A DNA stretch of 64,000 nucleotides, taken from the NCBI RefSeq assembly GCF_017355935.1, contig NZ_JAFIQT010000001.1:2418001-2482000 (forward strand), written 5' to 3'. This document shows positions 16,709 to 25,564 of this stretch, in pieces; positions within the stretch are counted from its first letter, which is position 1, and each line of letters opens with the position of its first letter. The stretch comes from Telluribacter humicola (lineage in GTDB: Bacteria > Bacteroidota > Bacteroidia > Cytophagales > Spirosomataceae). The notes below the pieces were generated by a model, which was not told the DNA's origin, made no database searches, and saw only the letters and a list, made by a program, of their open reading frames with translations. The position numbers and the translations under genes were made by a program.

Positions 16709-18895
16709 GTGAAGCACCACACTTTACATATCTGGGGCGGCATCGAATGTACGATCAACCGCGTACATAATCAGTATTTTGATCAGCTGGAATACGCTGG
16801 TCATTACAATCGTCCTACCGATCTGGATCAGGTGGCAGACCTTGGTATTCAGGCTATACGCTTTCCTGTATTATGGGAAAAACATAAGCCTACTACTGAT
16901 ACTTGTCCCGACTGGAGCTATGCGGAGCTGAGTCTCAATAAGCTAAAAGAAAAGGATGTAGAACCCATAGTGGGGCTGGTACACCACGGAAGCGGCCCCT
17001 CTTACGTTAATTTTTTTGACGGAAGTTTTGAGCAGGGACTGGCCATATATGCACGTCAGATTGCTCAGCAGTTTCCCTGGGTAACCTATTATACGCCTGT
17101 AAATGAGCCGCTCACTACGGCTCGTTTTTGTGGTTTATACGGTCTGTGGTACCCCCACGGGCGTGATGATTACCATTTTCTGAAAGTACTTCTGAGCGAA
17201 TGTAAAGCTACGTGTATGGCTATGCAGGCCATTCGTGAAGTCAACCCGGCGGCCCAGTTGATCCAGACCGAGGATCTGGGTAAGATTTACAGTACCCCGA
17301 TGCTGCGCTACCAGGCCGAATTTGAAAACTGGCGGAGGTGGCTCTCCTATGACCTGCTTATGGGGAGGGTTTCTATTGAACATCCCCTTTGGGAATTTAT
17401 ACTCAAATCCGGCATTAACGAGGAGGATCTCTACTATTTCCTGAACCATCCTTGTCCACCGGATATGCTGGGGCTTAACTACTACGCCACCTCGGAACGG
17501 TACCTGGATGAAAACCTGGAAGTATATCCGGCCTATACCCACGGAGGCAACGGCAGGCACAACTATGTCGATGTAGAGGCCGTGAGGGTACAACTGGATG
17601 AACCCACGGGGCCCTATGAGCTGGTCAGTGAAATATGGAACCAGTACCGGATACCCCTGGCTATTACCGAAGTACATCTGCATTGTACCCGCGAAGAGCA
17701 GGTGAGATGGTTCTATGGTATATGGCAGACAGCCAATAAGCTAAAAAAGGACGGGGTAGATGTGAGAGCCATAACTGCCTGGGCCTTATTCGGATCATTT
17801 GGCTGGGACCGGCTGCTGACCGAGCCCTATGGTATCTATGAGCCGGGTGTATTCAAGATCGCTAATAACCAGCTACAGCCAACGGCTCTGACCCGGCTTA
17901 TCAAGTCGCTCACGCGGCAGCAGACGTTCGATCATCCAATGATAGAAGGCAAAGGCTGGTGGCAGTGTGACAGAAGAATACTTTATCCCGCGGAGTCCGG
18001 TATGAATCGTTCGTCCCAAACAACAAATGCCTTTACCCGACCATTATTGATACTTGGCAAAACAGGTACTTTGGGTACGGCCTTTGCCCGCATCTGTGAC
18101 CTTAGGGGGCTCAACTACCGGAACTTTGACCGCTGTCAGCTGGATATCACCAATCAAACTCAGGTAGAAAGAATAGTTGATGAGCTGAATCCCTGGGCTA
18201 TTGTCAACGCGACTGGCTATGTGAAGGTAGATGAGGCAGAAACCGACGAGGACAACTGCATTGGTTGTAACGCTACCGGACCGGCTTACCTGGCTCAGCT
18301 TTGTGAGCGGAGGGGTATTAAGCTGCTCAGCTTCTCAACCGATCTGGTATTTGACGGGGAGAAGAGACAGCCCTATGTGGAAAGTGATCGCGTAGCTCCT
18401 CTGAGCGTGTACGGCCGAAGCAAAGTACTGGCTGAGCAAAATCTGCTGGCTCATAACCCCAGTTCCCTCATTGTCCGCACCAGCCAGTTTTTTGGGCCGT
18501 GGGATCAGTCAAATTTTGTGGTGCAGGTCCTGAATCAGCTACAAAAGGGAGAAGAAATGGTGGCAGCCGGAGATGTATTTATTTCGCCTACGTATGTACC
18601 CGATCTGGTGAATATGAGCCTGGATCTGATGCAGGATGACGAGGAAGGTATATGGCACCTGAGCAACACCGGACAGTCTACCTGGGCGGATCTGGCCCGG
18701 CAGGTAGCTGAGCGCATAGGAGAGGATAGTTCGCTCATCAGAGCCGTGCCTCAAAGCCAGATGCAGTGGATCGCACCCCGACCACAGTACAGTGTCCTTA
18801 AAAGCGAAAAGGGAGCCCAGCTCCCCTCTCTTGATAATGCTTTGGATCGGTTTTTCTATGAAGCCAACGCCTATTCACTGCAGACTTTGAAGTAA
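16709..18895 (+). CDS. Fusion: GH1-like glycosidase domain + RmlD-type NAD(P)-dependent sugar reductase
   Basis: 728 aa two-domain protein. Residues 1 to about 420 form a family 1 glycoside hydrolase-like barrel with the acid/base motif TPVNEPLT (Glu133) and a putative nucleophile in AITEVH (Glu321). From about residue 443 follows a dTDP-4-dehydrorhamnose reductase-like Rossmann domain: glycine-rich LILGKTGTLGTAF, STDLVFDGE, and YGRSK as the YxxxK catalytic pair. Starts with GTG directly after the previous stop (TGA GTG); no ATG further in would keep the first barrel strand. Likely works on a cell-surface glycan together with the glycosyltransferase. Whether the GH1 half hydrolyses or transfers sugar is open. 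Confidence 0.88.
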   Translation: MKHHTLHIWGGIECTINRVHNQYFDQLEYAGHYNRPTDLDQVADLGIQAIRFPVLWEKHKPTTDTCPDWSYAELSLNKLKEKDVEPIVGLVHHGSGPSYVNFFDGSFEQGLAIYARQIAQQFPWVTYYTPVNEPLTTARFCGLYGLWYPHGRDDYHFLKVLLSECKATCMAMQAIREVNPAAQLIQTEDLGKIYSTPMLRYQAEFENWRRWLSYDLLMGRVSIEHPLWEFILKSGINEEDLYYFLNHPCPPDMLGLNYYATSERYLDENLEVYPAYTHGGNGRHNYVDVEAVRVQLDEPTGPYELVSEIWNQYRIPLAITEVHLHCTREEQVRWFYGIWQTANKLKKDGVDVRAITAWALFGSFGWDRLLTEPYGIYEPGVFKIANNQLQPTALTRLIKSLTRQQTFDHPMIEGKGWWQCDRRILYPAESGMNRSSQTTNAFTRPLLILGKTGTLGTAFARICDLRGLNYRNFDRCQLDITNQTQVERIVDELNPWAIVNATGYVKVDEAETDEDNCIGCNATGPAYLAQLCERRGIKLLSFSTDLVFDGEKRQPYVESDRVAPLSVYGRSKVLAEQNLLAHNPSSLIVRTSQFFGPWDQSNFVVQVLNQLQKGEEMVAAGDVFISPTYVPDLVNMSLDLMQDDEEGIWHLSNTGQSTWADLARQVAERIGEDSSLIRAVPQSQMQWIAPRPQYSVLKSEKGAQLPSLDNALDRFFYEANAYSLQTLK

Positions 18896-18901
18896 GTACA
18901 A

Positions 18902-20137
18902 CTACTTTTTCTTTTTCTTCTTCCGGTTTTCAAATTCCTCCGCTTCCCGCATCAGGGCTTTGAGGTCGTAGTTGGTATCACTCGTAAACTCGATGGTTTC
19001 GGTGTATATTTCCTTATTTATTTCCAGGATGTTAACCGGCTTACCCAGGTAGTCTTCTATTTCCTTCAACTGCTCTTTTTCTTCTTCACTACAGAATGAA
19101 ACCGCCTGTCCTTTCTGGGTACCCCGACCGGTACGACCTACGCGGTGAACGTAGTTTTCGGGTTGTTCGGGCAGGTCATAGTTGACTACAAAGTCGACCA
19201 GTGGAATATCGATTCCCCGGGCGCTGACGTCGGTAGCGATCAGTATCTTTACCTCCCCCGTCCGGAACTGGTTCATTGCAGTAGTACGGTCCTGCTGCTC
19301 TTTATCCCCATGGATGGTCTGGCTGGTAATGCCCATTCGCTCAAGCGCCTTCGCTACCCGTTCGGCCCGGACCTTGGTCCTTACAAATACCAGTATCTTA
19401 CTCTCTGGATTTTGATTTACGATACGTTCGAGAAAGAATCGCTTATCATCCATGGCAATGAAGGCTACTGAATGATTAACGTTTCTGGCTACTCGATTTT
19501 CCGGTGAAATCTGTATCCGGATAGCATGACTATGCACTAGTGAATAAGCCAGCTTCTTGATTTTTTCGTCAATTGTGGCCGAAAAGAAGAGCGTCTGACG
19601 CTTGCGGGGCAGGCGCTTGATCAGGTCCTGTATATCTTTAATAAAGCCCAGGTCCAGCATGTGGTCCGCCTCGTCCAGGATGAGGACTTCTACCCGTTCC
19701 AGGCGCAGGTGCCCCTGACTTACCAGATCAAACATACGGCCCGGAGTGGCTACCAGTATATCTATGCCTTTCTCAAGACGGGCAATCTGGGGGTCTTGTT
19801 CCACACCTCCGTGTATGCTGTAGGTCTTTACCTTTGTGTATTTCCCCAACTGCTCAAATACTTCCGTAATCTGTACCGCCAGCTCACGCGTAGGTACCAT
19901 TACCAGGCATTTGACCCCGTCGGCACGACCGGCATTTTTACGTTCGTGGAGTAGCTGGAGAACCGGTATAGCAAAAGCGGCCGTCTTGCCCGTACCGGTC
20001 TGGGCAATAGCCAGTACATCTTCTCCTTTCAGAATCGGCGGTATGGACTTATACTGTATATCGGTAGGGCGCTTGAAGCCAAGCTTTTCGAGGCTGCGCT
20101 TGATCTCCGGCGCGATACGGTATTCTTCAAATTTCAT
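18902..20137 (-). CDS. DEAD-box ATP-dependent RNA helicase (RhlE-like)
   Basis: 411 aa RNA helicase for RNA unwinding or ribosome/mRNA remodelling. All motifs are present: Q-motif region (GFKRPTDIQYKSIP), I AQTGTGKT, Ia PTRELAVQI, II DEAD in LILDEADHMLDLGF, III SAT, V ATDVSARGIDIP and VI HRVGRTGRG. A short basic tail ends in RKKKKKK, typical of RhlE-like proteins that use it for RNA contact. Convergent with the fusion gene, whose stop is six bases away. Confidence 0.95.
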   Translation of the reverse strand: MKFEEYRIAPEIKRSLEKLGFKRPTDIQYKSIPPILKGEDVLAIAQTGTGKTAAFAIPVLQLLHERKNAGRADGVKCLVMVPTRELAVQITEVFEQLGKYTKVKTYSIHGGVEQDPQIARLEKGIDILVATPGRMFDLVSQGHLRLERVEVLILDEADHMLDLGFIKDIQDLIKRLPRKRQTLFFSATIDEKIKKLAYSLVHSHAIRIQISPENRVARNVNHSVAFIAMDDKRFFLERIVNQNPESKILVFVRTKVRAERVAKALERMGITSQTIHGDKEQQDRTTAMNQFRTGEVKILIATDVSARGIDIPLVDFVVNYDLPEQPENYVHRVGRTGRGTQKGQAVSFCSEEEKEQLKEIEDYLGKPVNILEINKEIYTETIEFTSDTNYDLKALMREAEEFENRKKKKKK

Positions 20138-20220
20138 ACTCTGCTTTGTTCGTAGTCCACAAATATACCTTATTCAGCAGTAAGTACGGGTAATAGAGGT
20201 AACAGGCAGTACTGGTGAAT

Positions 20221-20256
20221 AAAAAAGAACCCCTGCCACCATTGGGGGCAGGGGAA
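20221..20256 (-). terminator. Intrinsic terminator of first DUF1206 gene
   Basis: On the minus strand CCCCTGCC / GGCAGGGG arms (20247-20254 and 20230-20237) are followed by TTCTTTTTT, the plus-strand A-run at 20221-20226. Confidence 0.75.
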
Positions 20257-20281
20257 GAACAACCTTAGAAACTAGTATGTA

Positions 20282-21115
20282 CTAGCGTGTATGGATGGGT
20301 TGATAACGGGCTCGCAGGAACATGAATATACCGTAGCAAAGAAGGCCTAATGCCACAACACCCAATATCCAGGAACCATAGTTTTTTTCGAGGAAACTAA
20401 AAGCTGAGCTGGTGCCACCTACTTCGCTGGAATCAGACTGCATGGCAGCCTGCAGGAACAGGTATCCAATGATAGACCACACGATTCCGCGGGCTATATA
20501 TCCGGCTTTACCCGTTTTGATGAGTGTTTCCTTCACCTCACTATCCAGCCGGGCTCGCTGTACTTTTTCGCGGTACTTGCCGGATATGGCACGGTAGATC
20601 TGGTAGAGGCCAATGCCAATGATAACAAGGGCTACAATACCCACCAGCCATTGTCCAAAGGGCTGTTCGAGTAGTTTCTGAACCAGGGTCTGGCGGCTGT
20701 TACCTCCTGATCCGCCACTGTTTCCAAATAGCATTCGCCCTGCAAAAAAGGCCAGTGCTCCGTATAAAAGTCCACTGGTAAAGAAAGCTGCTCGTATGGC
20801 CAGTCCCTTGGAATCATCTCCTTTACGCTCAGTGTCTCTTACTGCTTCAATGATACGCCATATAGCGTAACAAAGCAATCCGAAGGCGATGAGTCCGAGT
20901 AGGATCTGTCCAAACGGCTGGTTCTGAATCCACTGTAATATCTGCATTTTGCTTCCCTGGCTGCTACTGCTACCGCTGCTGCCTCCCAGTTCAAACGCCG
21001 CGGCAAAGGTCAGAATACCAACTAATGAGTATACAACTCCCTTAGCGGTAAGACCTACACGGGCGGCTGTCTCAATCCACTTATCCTGCGATCTGTGCGT
21101 TAATGTGTATGCCAT
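20282..21115 (-). CDS. DUF1206 multi-pass membrane protein (copy 1)
   Basis: 277 aa integral membrane protein made of three repeats of about 70 residues, each with two membrane helices. Repeat one contains LTAKGVVYSLVGILTFAAAF and LLGLIAFGLLCYAIWRIIEA; the same A-x-G-x-VY/W and GLLCY/GLYQIY pattern returns twice. Function of DUF1206 is not established. A Gly/Ser-rich patch (about residues 44-54) links the helices of repeat one. The gene has a paralogue just upstream on the same strand, with a 156-base gap. Confidence 0.88.
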   Translation of the reverse strand: MAYTLTHRSQDKWIETAARVGLTAKGVVYSLVGILTFAAAFELGGSSGSSSSQGSKMQILQWIQNQPFGQILLGLIAFGLLCYAIWRIIEAVRDTERKGDDSKGLAIRAAFFTSGLLYGALAFFAGRMLFGNSGGSGGNSRQTLVQKLLEQPFGQWLVGIVALVIIGIGLYQIYRAISGKYREKVQRARLDSEVKETLIKTGKAGYIARGIVWSIIGYLFLQAAMQSDSSEVGGTSSAFSFLEKNYGSWILGVVALGLLCYGIFMFLRARYQPIHTR

Positions 21116-21271
21116 GGTTGTGTATGTGAGTAAGTGATAGTATAGTTATAAGTACTTTGTAAGCTCCTATTCACAACTATACCAAAATTATACCAGCAGT
21201 CACTTCACAACTAGCTAAGCAAGCAGATCAAGTGGTAGCAGTTCACAAAAAAAGACGATACTGAAGTGGGA

Positions 21272-22108
21272 CTAATCCGGCGTCTTGATGTACTCGTACT
21301 GAGCCCTCACGAAGTTGAAGAGTCCAAAGCAAAGCAGACCCGCTGCCACCAGTCCTAAGATGGCCGAACCCAGCTTTGGGCCAAAGAAGTATTCCATGAA
21401 ATAAAAGGCTGAAGTATCGTCACCGGCTTCGGTGGGATTGAAGTAGATAGCCGCTCTTAGCAACATATACCCCAGAATCAGCCACACTACTCCCACGGCC
21501 AGAAAGCCCCAGTAGCCGGTTTTGATCAGGATTATTTTGTTCTCCTCCCGTAACTTACATTCCTCCACATGATTTCGGTAACCACCTGATAGGGCGTGGT
21601 AGGCCTGAAACACGCCAATACTCATAGTAGCCACAGCAATGGCCCCTACCATCCATCGGCCGTAGGGGTGCATGAGCAGAGCTTCGACTACTGTTTGCCT
21701 GGATATCTCGTCATTTTTATCAATGGTAATTCCGGCGGTAAGCTTAATGGCGTGGTAGGCAAACGCGATGTACACAAAGCCGGTAAACAGATAACCTATC
21801 CGGTTAGCTATCCCTATCAGGGTTTTTCCGTTTTTTTCGGTGTCCATCACGCCTTGTATAAATCGCCAGGCTGCGTAGCAGAGGAGCCCTACTGTGACTA
21901 TGCTCAGAATGGCTTCACCGTAGGGGAGCTGGTACAGCCAGTCCAATACCTCAAAACGCCCTCCCTGCCGGTAGCTGAATTCGAACGCGGCGCCAAAGGT
22001 AATCAGCCCTATCAGTGAGTAAACGATCCCATTGGCAATGAGTCCGATCTGGGCCGTTCGTTTTATGAGCAGATCCCTGTTTATCAGCTTCTCGGACTCA
22101 GTCGACAT
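21272..22108 (-). CDS. DUF1206 multi-pass membrane protein (copy 2)
   Basis: 278 aa paralogue of the neighbouring DUF1206 protein with the same three-repeat plan: GLIANGIVYSLIGLITFGAAF, then ILSIVTVGLLCYAAWRFIQGV, and the last repeat around GLVAAGLLCFGLFNFVRAQY, which mirrors the ending of copy 1. The two have diverged clearly outside the helices, so duplication is old or each has its own orthologues. It has no terminator as clear as copy 1, so transcription may continue into copy 1. Confidence 0.88.
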   Translation of the reverse strand: MSTESEKLINRDLLIKRTAQIGLIANGIVYSLIGLITFGAAFEFSYRQGGRFEVLDWLYQLPYGEAILSIVTVGLLCYAAWRFIQGVMDTEKNGKTLIGIANRIGYLFTGFVYIAFAYHAIKLTAGITIDKNDEISRQTVVEALLMHPYGRWMVGAIAVATMSIGVFQAYHALSGGYRNHVEECKLREENKIILIKTGYWGFLAVGVVWLILGYMLLRAAIYFNPTEAGDDTSAFYFMEYFFGPKLGSAILGLVAAGLLCFGLFNFVRAQYEYIKTPD

Positions 22109-22260
22109 GGTGTGGTTGTTACGGGTGTTAATTCAGGCACAAGGTCAGGATATTAGATCACCTTTATGCCTGAACTACTGAGGTATGTACAATTGTATAA
22201 GCAGATTTGTTTCGGGTAGATATCAGTAATATTGGGGTCAGGGTAAAGTCGGTAAGCCTA

Positions 22261-23103
22261 TCAGGCCATGACCGCTACCATAGAAAGTACTGTTTCGCCT
22301 AGTGCTTCATCTCCTTTGATGTCAATCTGAGCTCGGGCTTTATCGGGGGATAAACCTTTGGTAAAGAGCTTCCAGGCTATCTCTGGTGCGATATCTACTT
22401 CTGCCTCCGGGGTAGTTGTAGCCTCATTACGAAGCTGCCATTGATCATCAGTACGTACCAGGTACCAGTCGCCCCCGATGTCAGTCGTAATAGTGACCTT
22501 AATAGTAGTGCCCGGGGCGGCGGTAGTATCACGGTAGGCATGGGGAAGACCACGCATGAAGGTATCTATGAACGGATAGAATAGCTCGCGCGTCATGAGG
22601 CCGGGCTTGCCTACTGCCTCCCGGATCTGCTGCTGGTGGTGCCACTTCTCGGTATACTCCCTCGCTACATGAAACCAGTTGGCGGATTGCTGCTCGCCCG
22701 CCCAGGCTACCGAAAACAAGGCCGGAGCCATCAGGTCCAGGGTAGTGAGGTACTCGGAGCATTGCTGTCCGGTCAGTTCCAGCAGTTCAACTAATACGGG
22801 TGGACTCATACGTCGGGTAGCTTTTACCCAGTCTGCATTCAACTGGTTGAGGTAGTTGACCAGATCCTGGTAGGAGTTGATAGCATCCGGCTGCTCCCCA
22901 AAGAAACCGTCCCTCGACATAGATAGCATACGGATGTTCCCGTCCAGCAGGTGAGCCGCTATGTCCTTCACTTTCCAAAGTCGGGCAATGGTTGGCTCCG
23001 CCCACTCTTCGGGAGTAAGGGACCTTAAAAGCTTGATCAGTAGCCGGTCAAGTTGTGGAAAAAGATGAACGGTGGAAATGGGGACTTGGGATAGGGTAGG
23101 CAT
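22261..23103 (-). CDS. Maleylpyruvate isomerase-like / DinB-fold (MDMPI_N) protein
   Basis: 280 aa. The N-terminal half is a four-helix DinB-type bundle: LWKVKDIAAHLLDGNIRML carries the first His, and REYTEKWHHQQQIREAVG the E-x3-H-type ligands, a pattern typical of mycothiol-dependent maleylpyruvate isomerase-like proteins. The C-terminal part (about 200-280) resembles a sterol-carrier-like domain (EVDIAPEIAWKLFTKGL). Bacteroidota lack mycothiol, so a different thiol or another reaction is likely. It starts 53 bases after oxyR on the same strand and could be co-transcribed with it, which would point to redox stress (inference). Confidence 0.8.
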   Translation of the reverse strand: MPTLSQVPISTVHLFPQLDRLLIKLLRSLTPEEWAEPTIARLWKVKDIAAHLLDGNIRMLSMSRDGFFGEQPDAINSYQDLVNYLNQLNADWVKATRRMSPPVLVELLELTGQQCSEYLTTLDLMAPALFSVAWAGEQQSANWFHVAREYTEKWHHQQQIREAVGKPGLMTRELFYPFIDTFMRGLPHAYRDTTAAPGTTIKVTITTDIGGDWYLVRTDDQWQLRNEATTTPEAEVDIAPEIAWKLFTKGLSPDKARAQIDIKGDEALGETVLSMVAVMA

Positions 23104-23156
23104 AGAGTAGTGTATAAGTGTGTTATAGTAGATTAGGCAAATCTAATGGCATACGA

Positions 23157-24086
23157 TCAAAGTACCGCTACGTCATCAGCCTGAGTACGTAATGAATCAG
23201 GAATAATTTCAATGATGGTACTACGTAGTGCCTCAATCAGATGGCTTTTTACCTGTTCACGATTCACTACCAGACATACTTGCCGGGCTGGTACGGGAGC
23301 CTGAAAATGACGTATGTTGGGCTGGCGGTCGGCCGGAAGTTCCATCATGGCCATCTCGGGTAAGATCGTGATCCCTCCACTGCGGTCCACCATCCGGATG
23401 AGCGTTTCGATGCTACCTGACCGGTACTGGAAGCTTTGCGACTGGCTGTTGCGTCGTAGCTCGCACAGTTTCTGAATCTGGGTACGAAAGCAGTGGCCTT
23501 CTTCCAGCAGCCATAACTCCCTCGGGTCAATGGCTTCGGGAAGTATGTACTTCATGCGGTAGAGTTCGGAGGTACCTGAAGCATATACATAGAATCGCTC
23601 GTGGTACAGCAGGGTTTCGCTCAGTGAACTGTCGTCGGAGCTGGTTGCTACCAAACCCACGTCTATATTGCCATGTTTCAGTTCCGCCAGGATCTTTTCG
23701 GTGATCATCTCAAATACCTGGAGACGAATCTGGGGGTAGCTTTCCGTGAATGTATTTACAAATAGCGGCAGCAGGTAAGGAGCAATAGTGGGGATAATAC
23801 CTACCCGCAGCTCCCCCGACAGGTCACCGTTATAGTGTTGAGCCATCTCAGTAAGTCTTCCTGCCTCCCGCAGTACTACCCGGGCCTGGTCAATGATCTG
23901 CCTGCCAATGGCCGTAGGTACAATGGGCTGCTTGGTCCGGTCAAAGATTTTTATGTTCAGCTCGTCTTCCAGCTTTTTGATCATCATAGATAGGGTAGGC
24001 TGTGTCACACAGCACTGATCAGCCGCCTGCACAAAATGGCGTAGCTGGTCCACGGCAATAATGTATTCTAACTGCTGTATATTCAT
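23157..24086 (-). CDS. oxyR: OxyR, LysR-type hydrogen peroxide sensor/regulator
   Basis: 309 aa. The N-terminal winged helix-turn-helix is clear (QCCVTQPTLSMMIKKLEDEL, FDRTKQPIVPT), followed by the LysR substrate domain. Within GHCFRTQIQKLC the two cysteines fall at residues 199 and 208 by my count, the same numbers and spacing as the redox-active pair of Escherichia coli OxyR, so peroxide sensing by a disulfide is well supported. An ATAG-N7-CTAT element, like an OxyR half-site, lies just upstream at 24092-24106. The only likely co-transcribed gene is the MDMPI-like one downstream; no catalase, ahpC or dps lies in the window. Confidence 0.93.
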   Translation of the reverse strand: MNIQQLEYIIAVDQLRHFVQAADQCCVTQPTLSMMIKKLEDELNIKIFDRTKQPIVPTAIGRQIIDQARVVLREAGRLTEMAQHYNGDLSGELRVGIIPTIAPYLLPLFVNTFTESYPQIRLQVFEMITEKILAELKHGNIDVGLVATSSDDSSLSETLLYHERFYVYASGTSELYRMKYILPEAIDPRELWLLEEGHCFRTQIQKLCELRRNSQSQSFQYRSGSIETLIRMVDRSGGITILPEMAMMELPADRQPNIRHFQAPVPARQVCLVVNREQVKSHLIEALRSTIIEIIPDSLRTQADDVAVL

Positions 24087-24091
24087 TGATT

Positions 24092-24158
24092 ATAGATAGT
24101 GTCTATGTAAATATAGAAAATATCAGTTTGAATTATAGGATTTAGTGGAGTAATATTG
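24092..24158 (+). promoter_or_regulatory. Candidate OxyR site and divergent promoter
   Basis: ATAG (24092-24095), seven bases, CTAT (24103-24106), six bases, ATAG (24113-24116), then a poor fourth block. This is close to the known OxyR pattern of four ATAG/CTAT blocks. It ends next to a plus-strand TTTG (24127-24130), 20 bases, TAATATTG (24151-24158), which fits the Bacteroidota TTTG / TAnnTTTG promoter with one mismatch. The layout suits activation of a transcript running away from oxyR. Confidence 0.5.
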
Positions 24159-24164
24159 TACATA

Positions 24165-24294
24165 TAACCGGTAATTATAAACCTCACCGATAGAGTAATC
24201 AGAGCACCGGGCTAATGATACTTACGCTTGATACATGATAATAGAACGGATAATGAAAAAGGGTACCTGTTTTACGGGTGCCCTTTTTATTTTT
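24165..24294 (+). ncRNA. Candidate small RNA divergent from oxyR
   Basis: Predicted about 130-base transcript from the promoter at 24127-24158 to a terminator: stem 24256-24267 / 24277-24288 (one G-U) and the tail TTTTTATTTTTT. It has no convincing ORF; the longest ATG frame, about 20 codons, runs into the terminator. E. coli OxyS is likewise a short RNA divergent from oxyR; any relation here is by position only. The transcript start is an estimate. Confidence 0.4.
24256..24294 (+). terminator. Intrinsic terminator with T-rich tail on plus strand
   Basis: AAAAAGGGTACC / GGGTGCCCTTTTT pair, loop of eight to nine bases, then TATTTTTT. No protein gene points into it from the left, which is the reason for proposing a small RNA. 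Confidence 0.65.
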
Positions 24295-24346
24295 TAAGAA
24301 GAGTTATTGAGAAAGCTCCATCTGATTGATTTAGAGAGACTGTTCC

Positions 24347-24387
24347 CAACAAGAAAGGCACCTGCATCGCAGGTGCCTTTCTTGTTG
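24347..24387. terminator. Perfect 19-bp palindromic hairpin, probable terminator of the beta-barrel gene
   Basis: Arms 24347-24365 and 24369-24387 are perfectly complementary around a three-base loop (ATC). It ends 40 bases beyond the stop of the minus-strand beta-barrel gene and can act in both directions. Confidence 0.75.
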
Positions 24388-24427
24388 TTTATATATTGAA
24401 CATATCTAATTTCCTATGCCAGCAATA

Positions 24428-25069
24428 TTATCTGGTCTCCAGAGATCCCGAACGTGAATTATATGTACCGAATGGGAAGCTGAGTCCTAGATTTATCCCC
24501 CAGTTCTGATTTTTCCAAACGCGGGAATCGATCTTTGAAATATCAAGGAAACCAAGTCCGTAGCGTACATCAGTGTTTAGCCATAGCTTCTGGCCAACGC
24601 GTACATTCAATCCGGCACCGAGTGTGGCACCTAGGTCAAAACCATTGTACACCCGGTTGTTAGCGTCACCATTCAGATTATTTCCATCAACATCTTTGAC
24701 ACCTACCAGGAAGTTAAGGTTAGGCCCTATAAACAACTTAGGTCGTACTGAATTGCCTCGTTCGCCCAGGTAGTAGGTTAGGAGCAAAGGTACCTGAATG
24801 TAGTTCATATTAATCTCATTCGACTTGTTGTTGGTTTTGGCTCCTAGTTGGGTATAAAGCAGGTTACCAGTGAAGCCGAATCCGCTCTCGGCGCTGTAGT
24901 TAAAGAAACCACCTACTGTTGCACCTGGCTTCCAGTCGTTATTGGCAATGTCTCCCCGAAAATTGGATATTGATACTCCCACCATGGGTCCAATGGAAAT
25001 GTTTTCCTGTGCTATAGCCTGAGCCGCAAAGAACAGAACAGCGGTAGATAATAAGATGATTTTCTTCAT
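24428..25069 (-). CDS. Outer-membrane beta-barrel (PorT/porin-family) protein
   Basis: 213 aa when started at ATG 25069, which gives a standard signal peptide (MKKIILLSTAVLFFAAQAIA). An upstream in-frame ATG at 25114 would put 15 residues before it and is less likely. The mature part is a small eight-stranded barrel: GPMVGVSISNFRGD, GFGFTGNLLYTQLGAK, INMNYIQVPLLLTYYLG, LGAGLNVRVGQKLWLNTDVRYGLG. The YIQVPLLLTYY wording is typical of PorT-like proteins. Function of most is unknown. Confidence 0.85.
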   Translation of the reverse strand: MKKIILLSTAVLFFAAQAIAQENISIGPMVGVSISNFRGDIANNDWKPGATVGGFFNYSAESGFGFTGNLLYTQLGAKTNNKSNEINMNYIQVPLLLTYYLGERGNSVRPKLFIGPNLNFLVGVKDVDGNNLNGDANNRVYNGFDLGATLGAGLNVRVGQKLWLNTDVRYGLGFLDISKIDSRVWKNQNWGINLGLSFPFGTYNSRSGSLETR

Positions 25070-25152
25070 AGCTTTTTTAGGATGAGTTAATTGGAAATGA
25101 ACTGTTGTTTTCAAATCTCTGAGTGTATGTTTAAGTGAATAAAAAATGGTTG

Positions 25153-25338
25153 CTATGTGTCCCTCATTGTACGCAGGAGCTTAACTCCCGACGAGAAAAA
25201 GATAAACCCAAGAATTCCAAATACCATTAAATTCTTGAAACTATCTGAGCGGTTATCCAGGAGCTGGATGGCGGTATAGACTAGAGCCCCGATCCCAAGG
25301 ATAGTCAGTACAATGGCAAAAAGTTGTTTAGCGTTCAT
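25153..25338 (-). CDS. Small two-helix membrane protein
   Basis: 61 aa with two hydrophobic helices (LFAIVLTILGIGALVYTAI and LMVFGILGFIFFSSGVKLL) joined by a short charged loop NRSDSFKN. Such small proteins are common in this phylum and are annotated as hypothetical. It precedes the beta-barrel gene on the same strand with an 83-base gap and may share its transcript. Confidence 0.7.
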   Translation of the reverse strand: MNAKQLFAIVLTILGIGALVYTAIQLLDNRSDSFKNLMVFGILGFIFFSSGVKLLRTMRDT

Positions 25339-25564
25339 AATCTCTATACCTATTACGGCGACGTTTACAGGCAGAGTTCAAAATTATATTCCTAAGATGC
25401 TGAAGAAGCTTATTAATTTGCTTATTTAACTGTAATTCAACACTTTACAGACAAATACAAACTGTATCCCAGAAAATTTAGAGGTAAAAAGGTGTGGTAA
25501 AATATCTACATAATAATTGCTTAATATGGCTAGTATGAGGAATTGGGCAATGGTCAAATAATAC

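Noticed and set aside
22261-23103. Calling the MDMPI-like protein a maleylpyruvate isomerase
   Set aside because: The fold and ligands fit but the cofactor mycothiol is not known in this phylum, so the reaction is left open.
24233-24295. Twenty-codon ATG frame inside the small-RNA region
   Set aside because: It runs through the terminator stem, which argues against translation.
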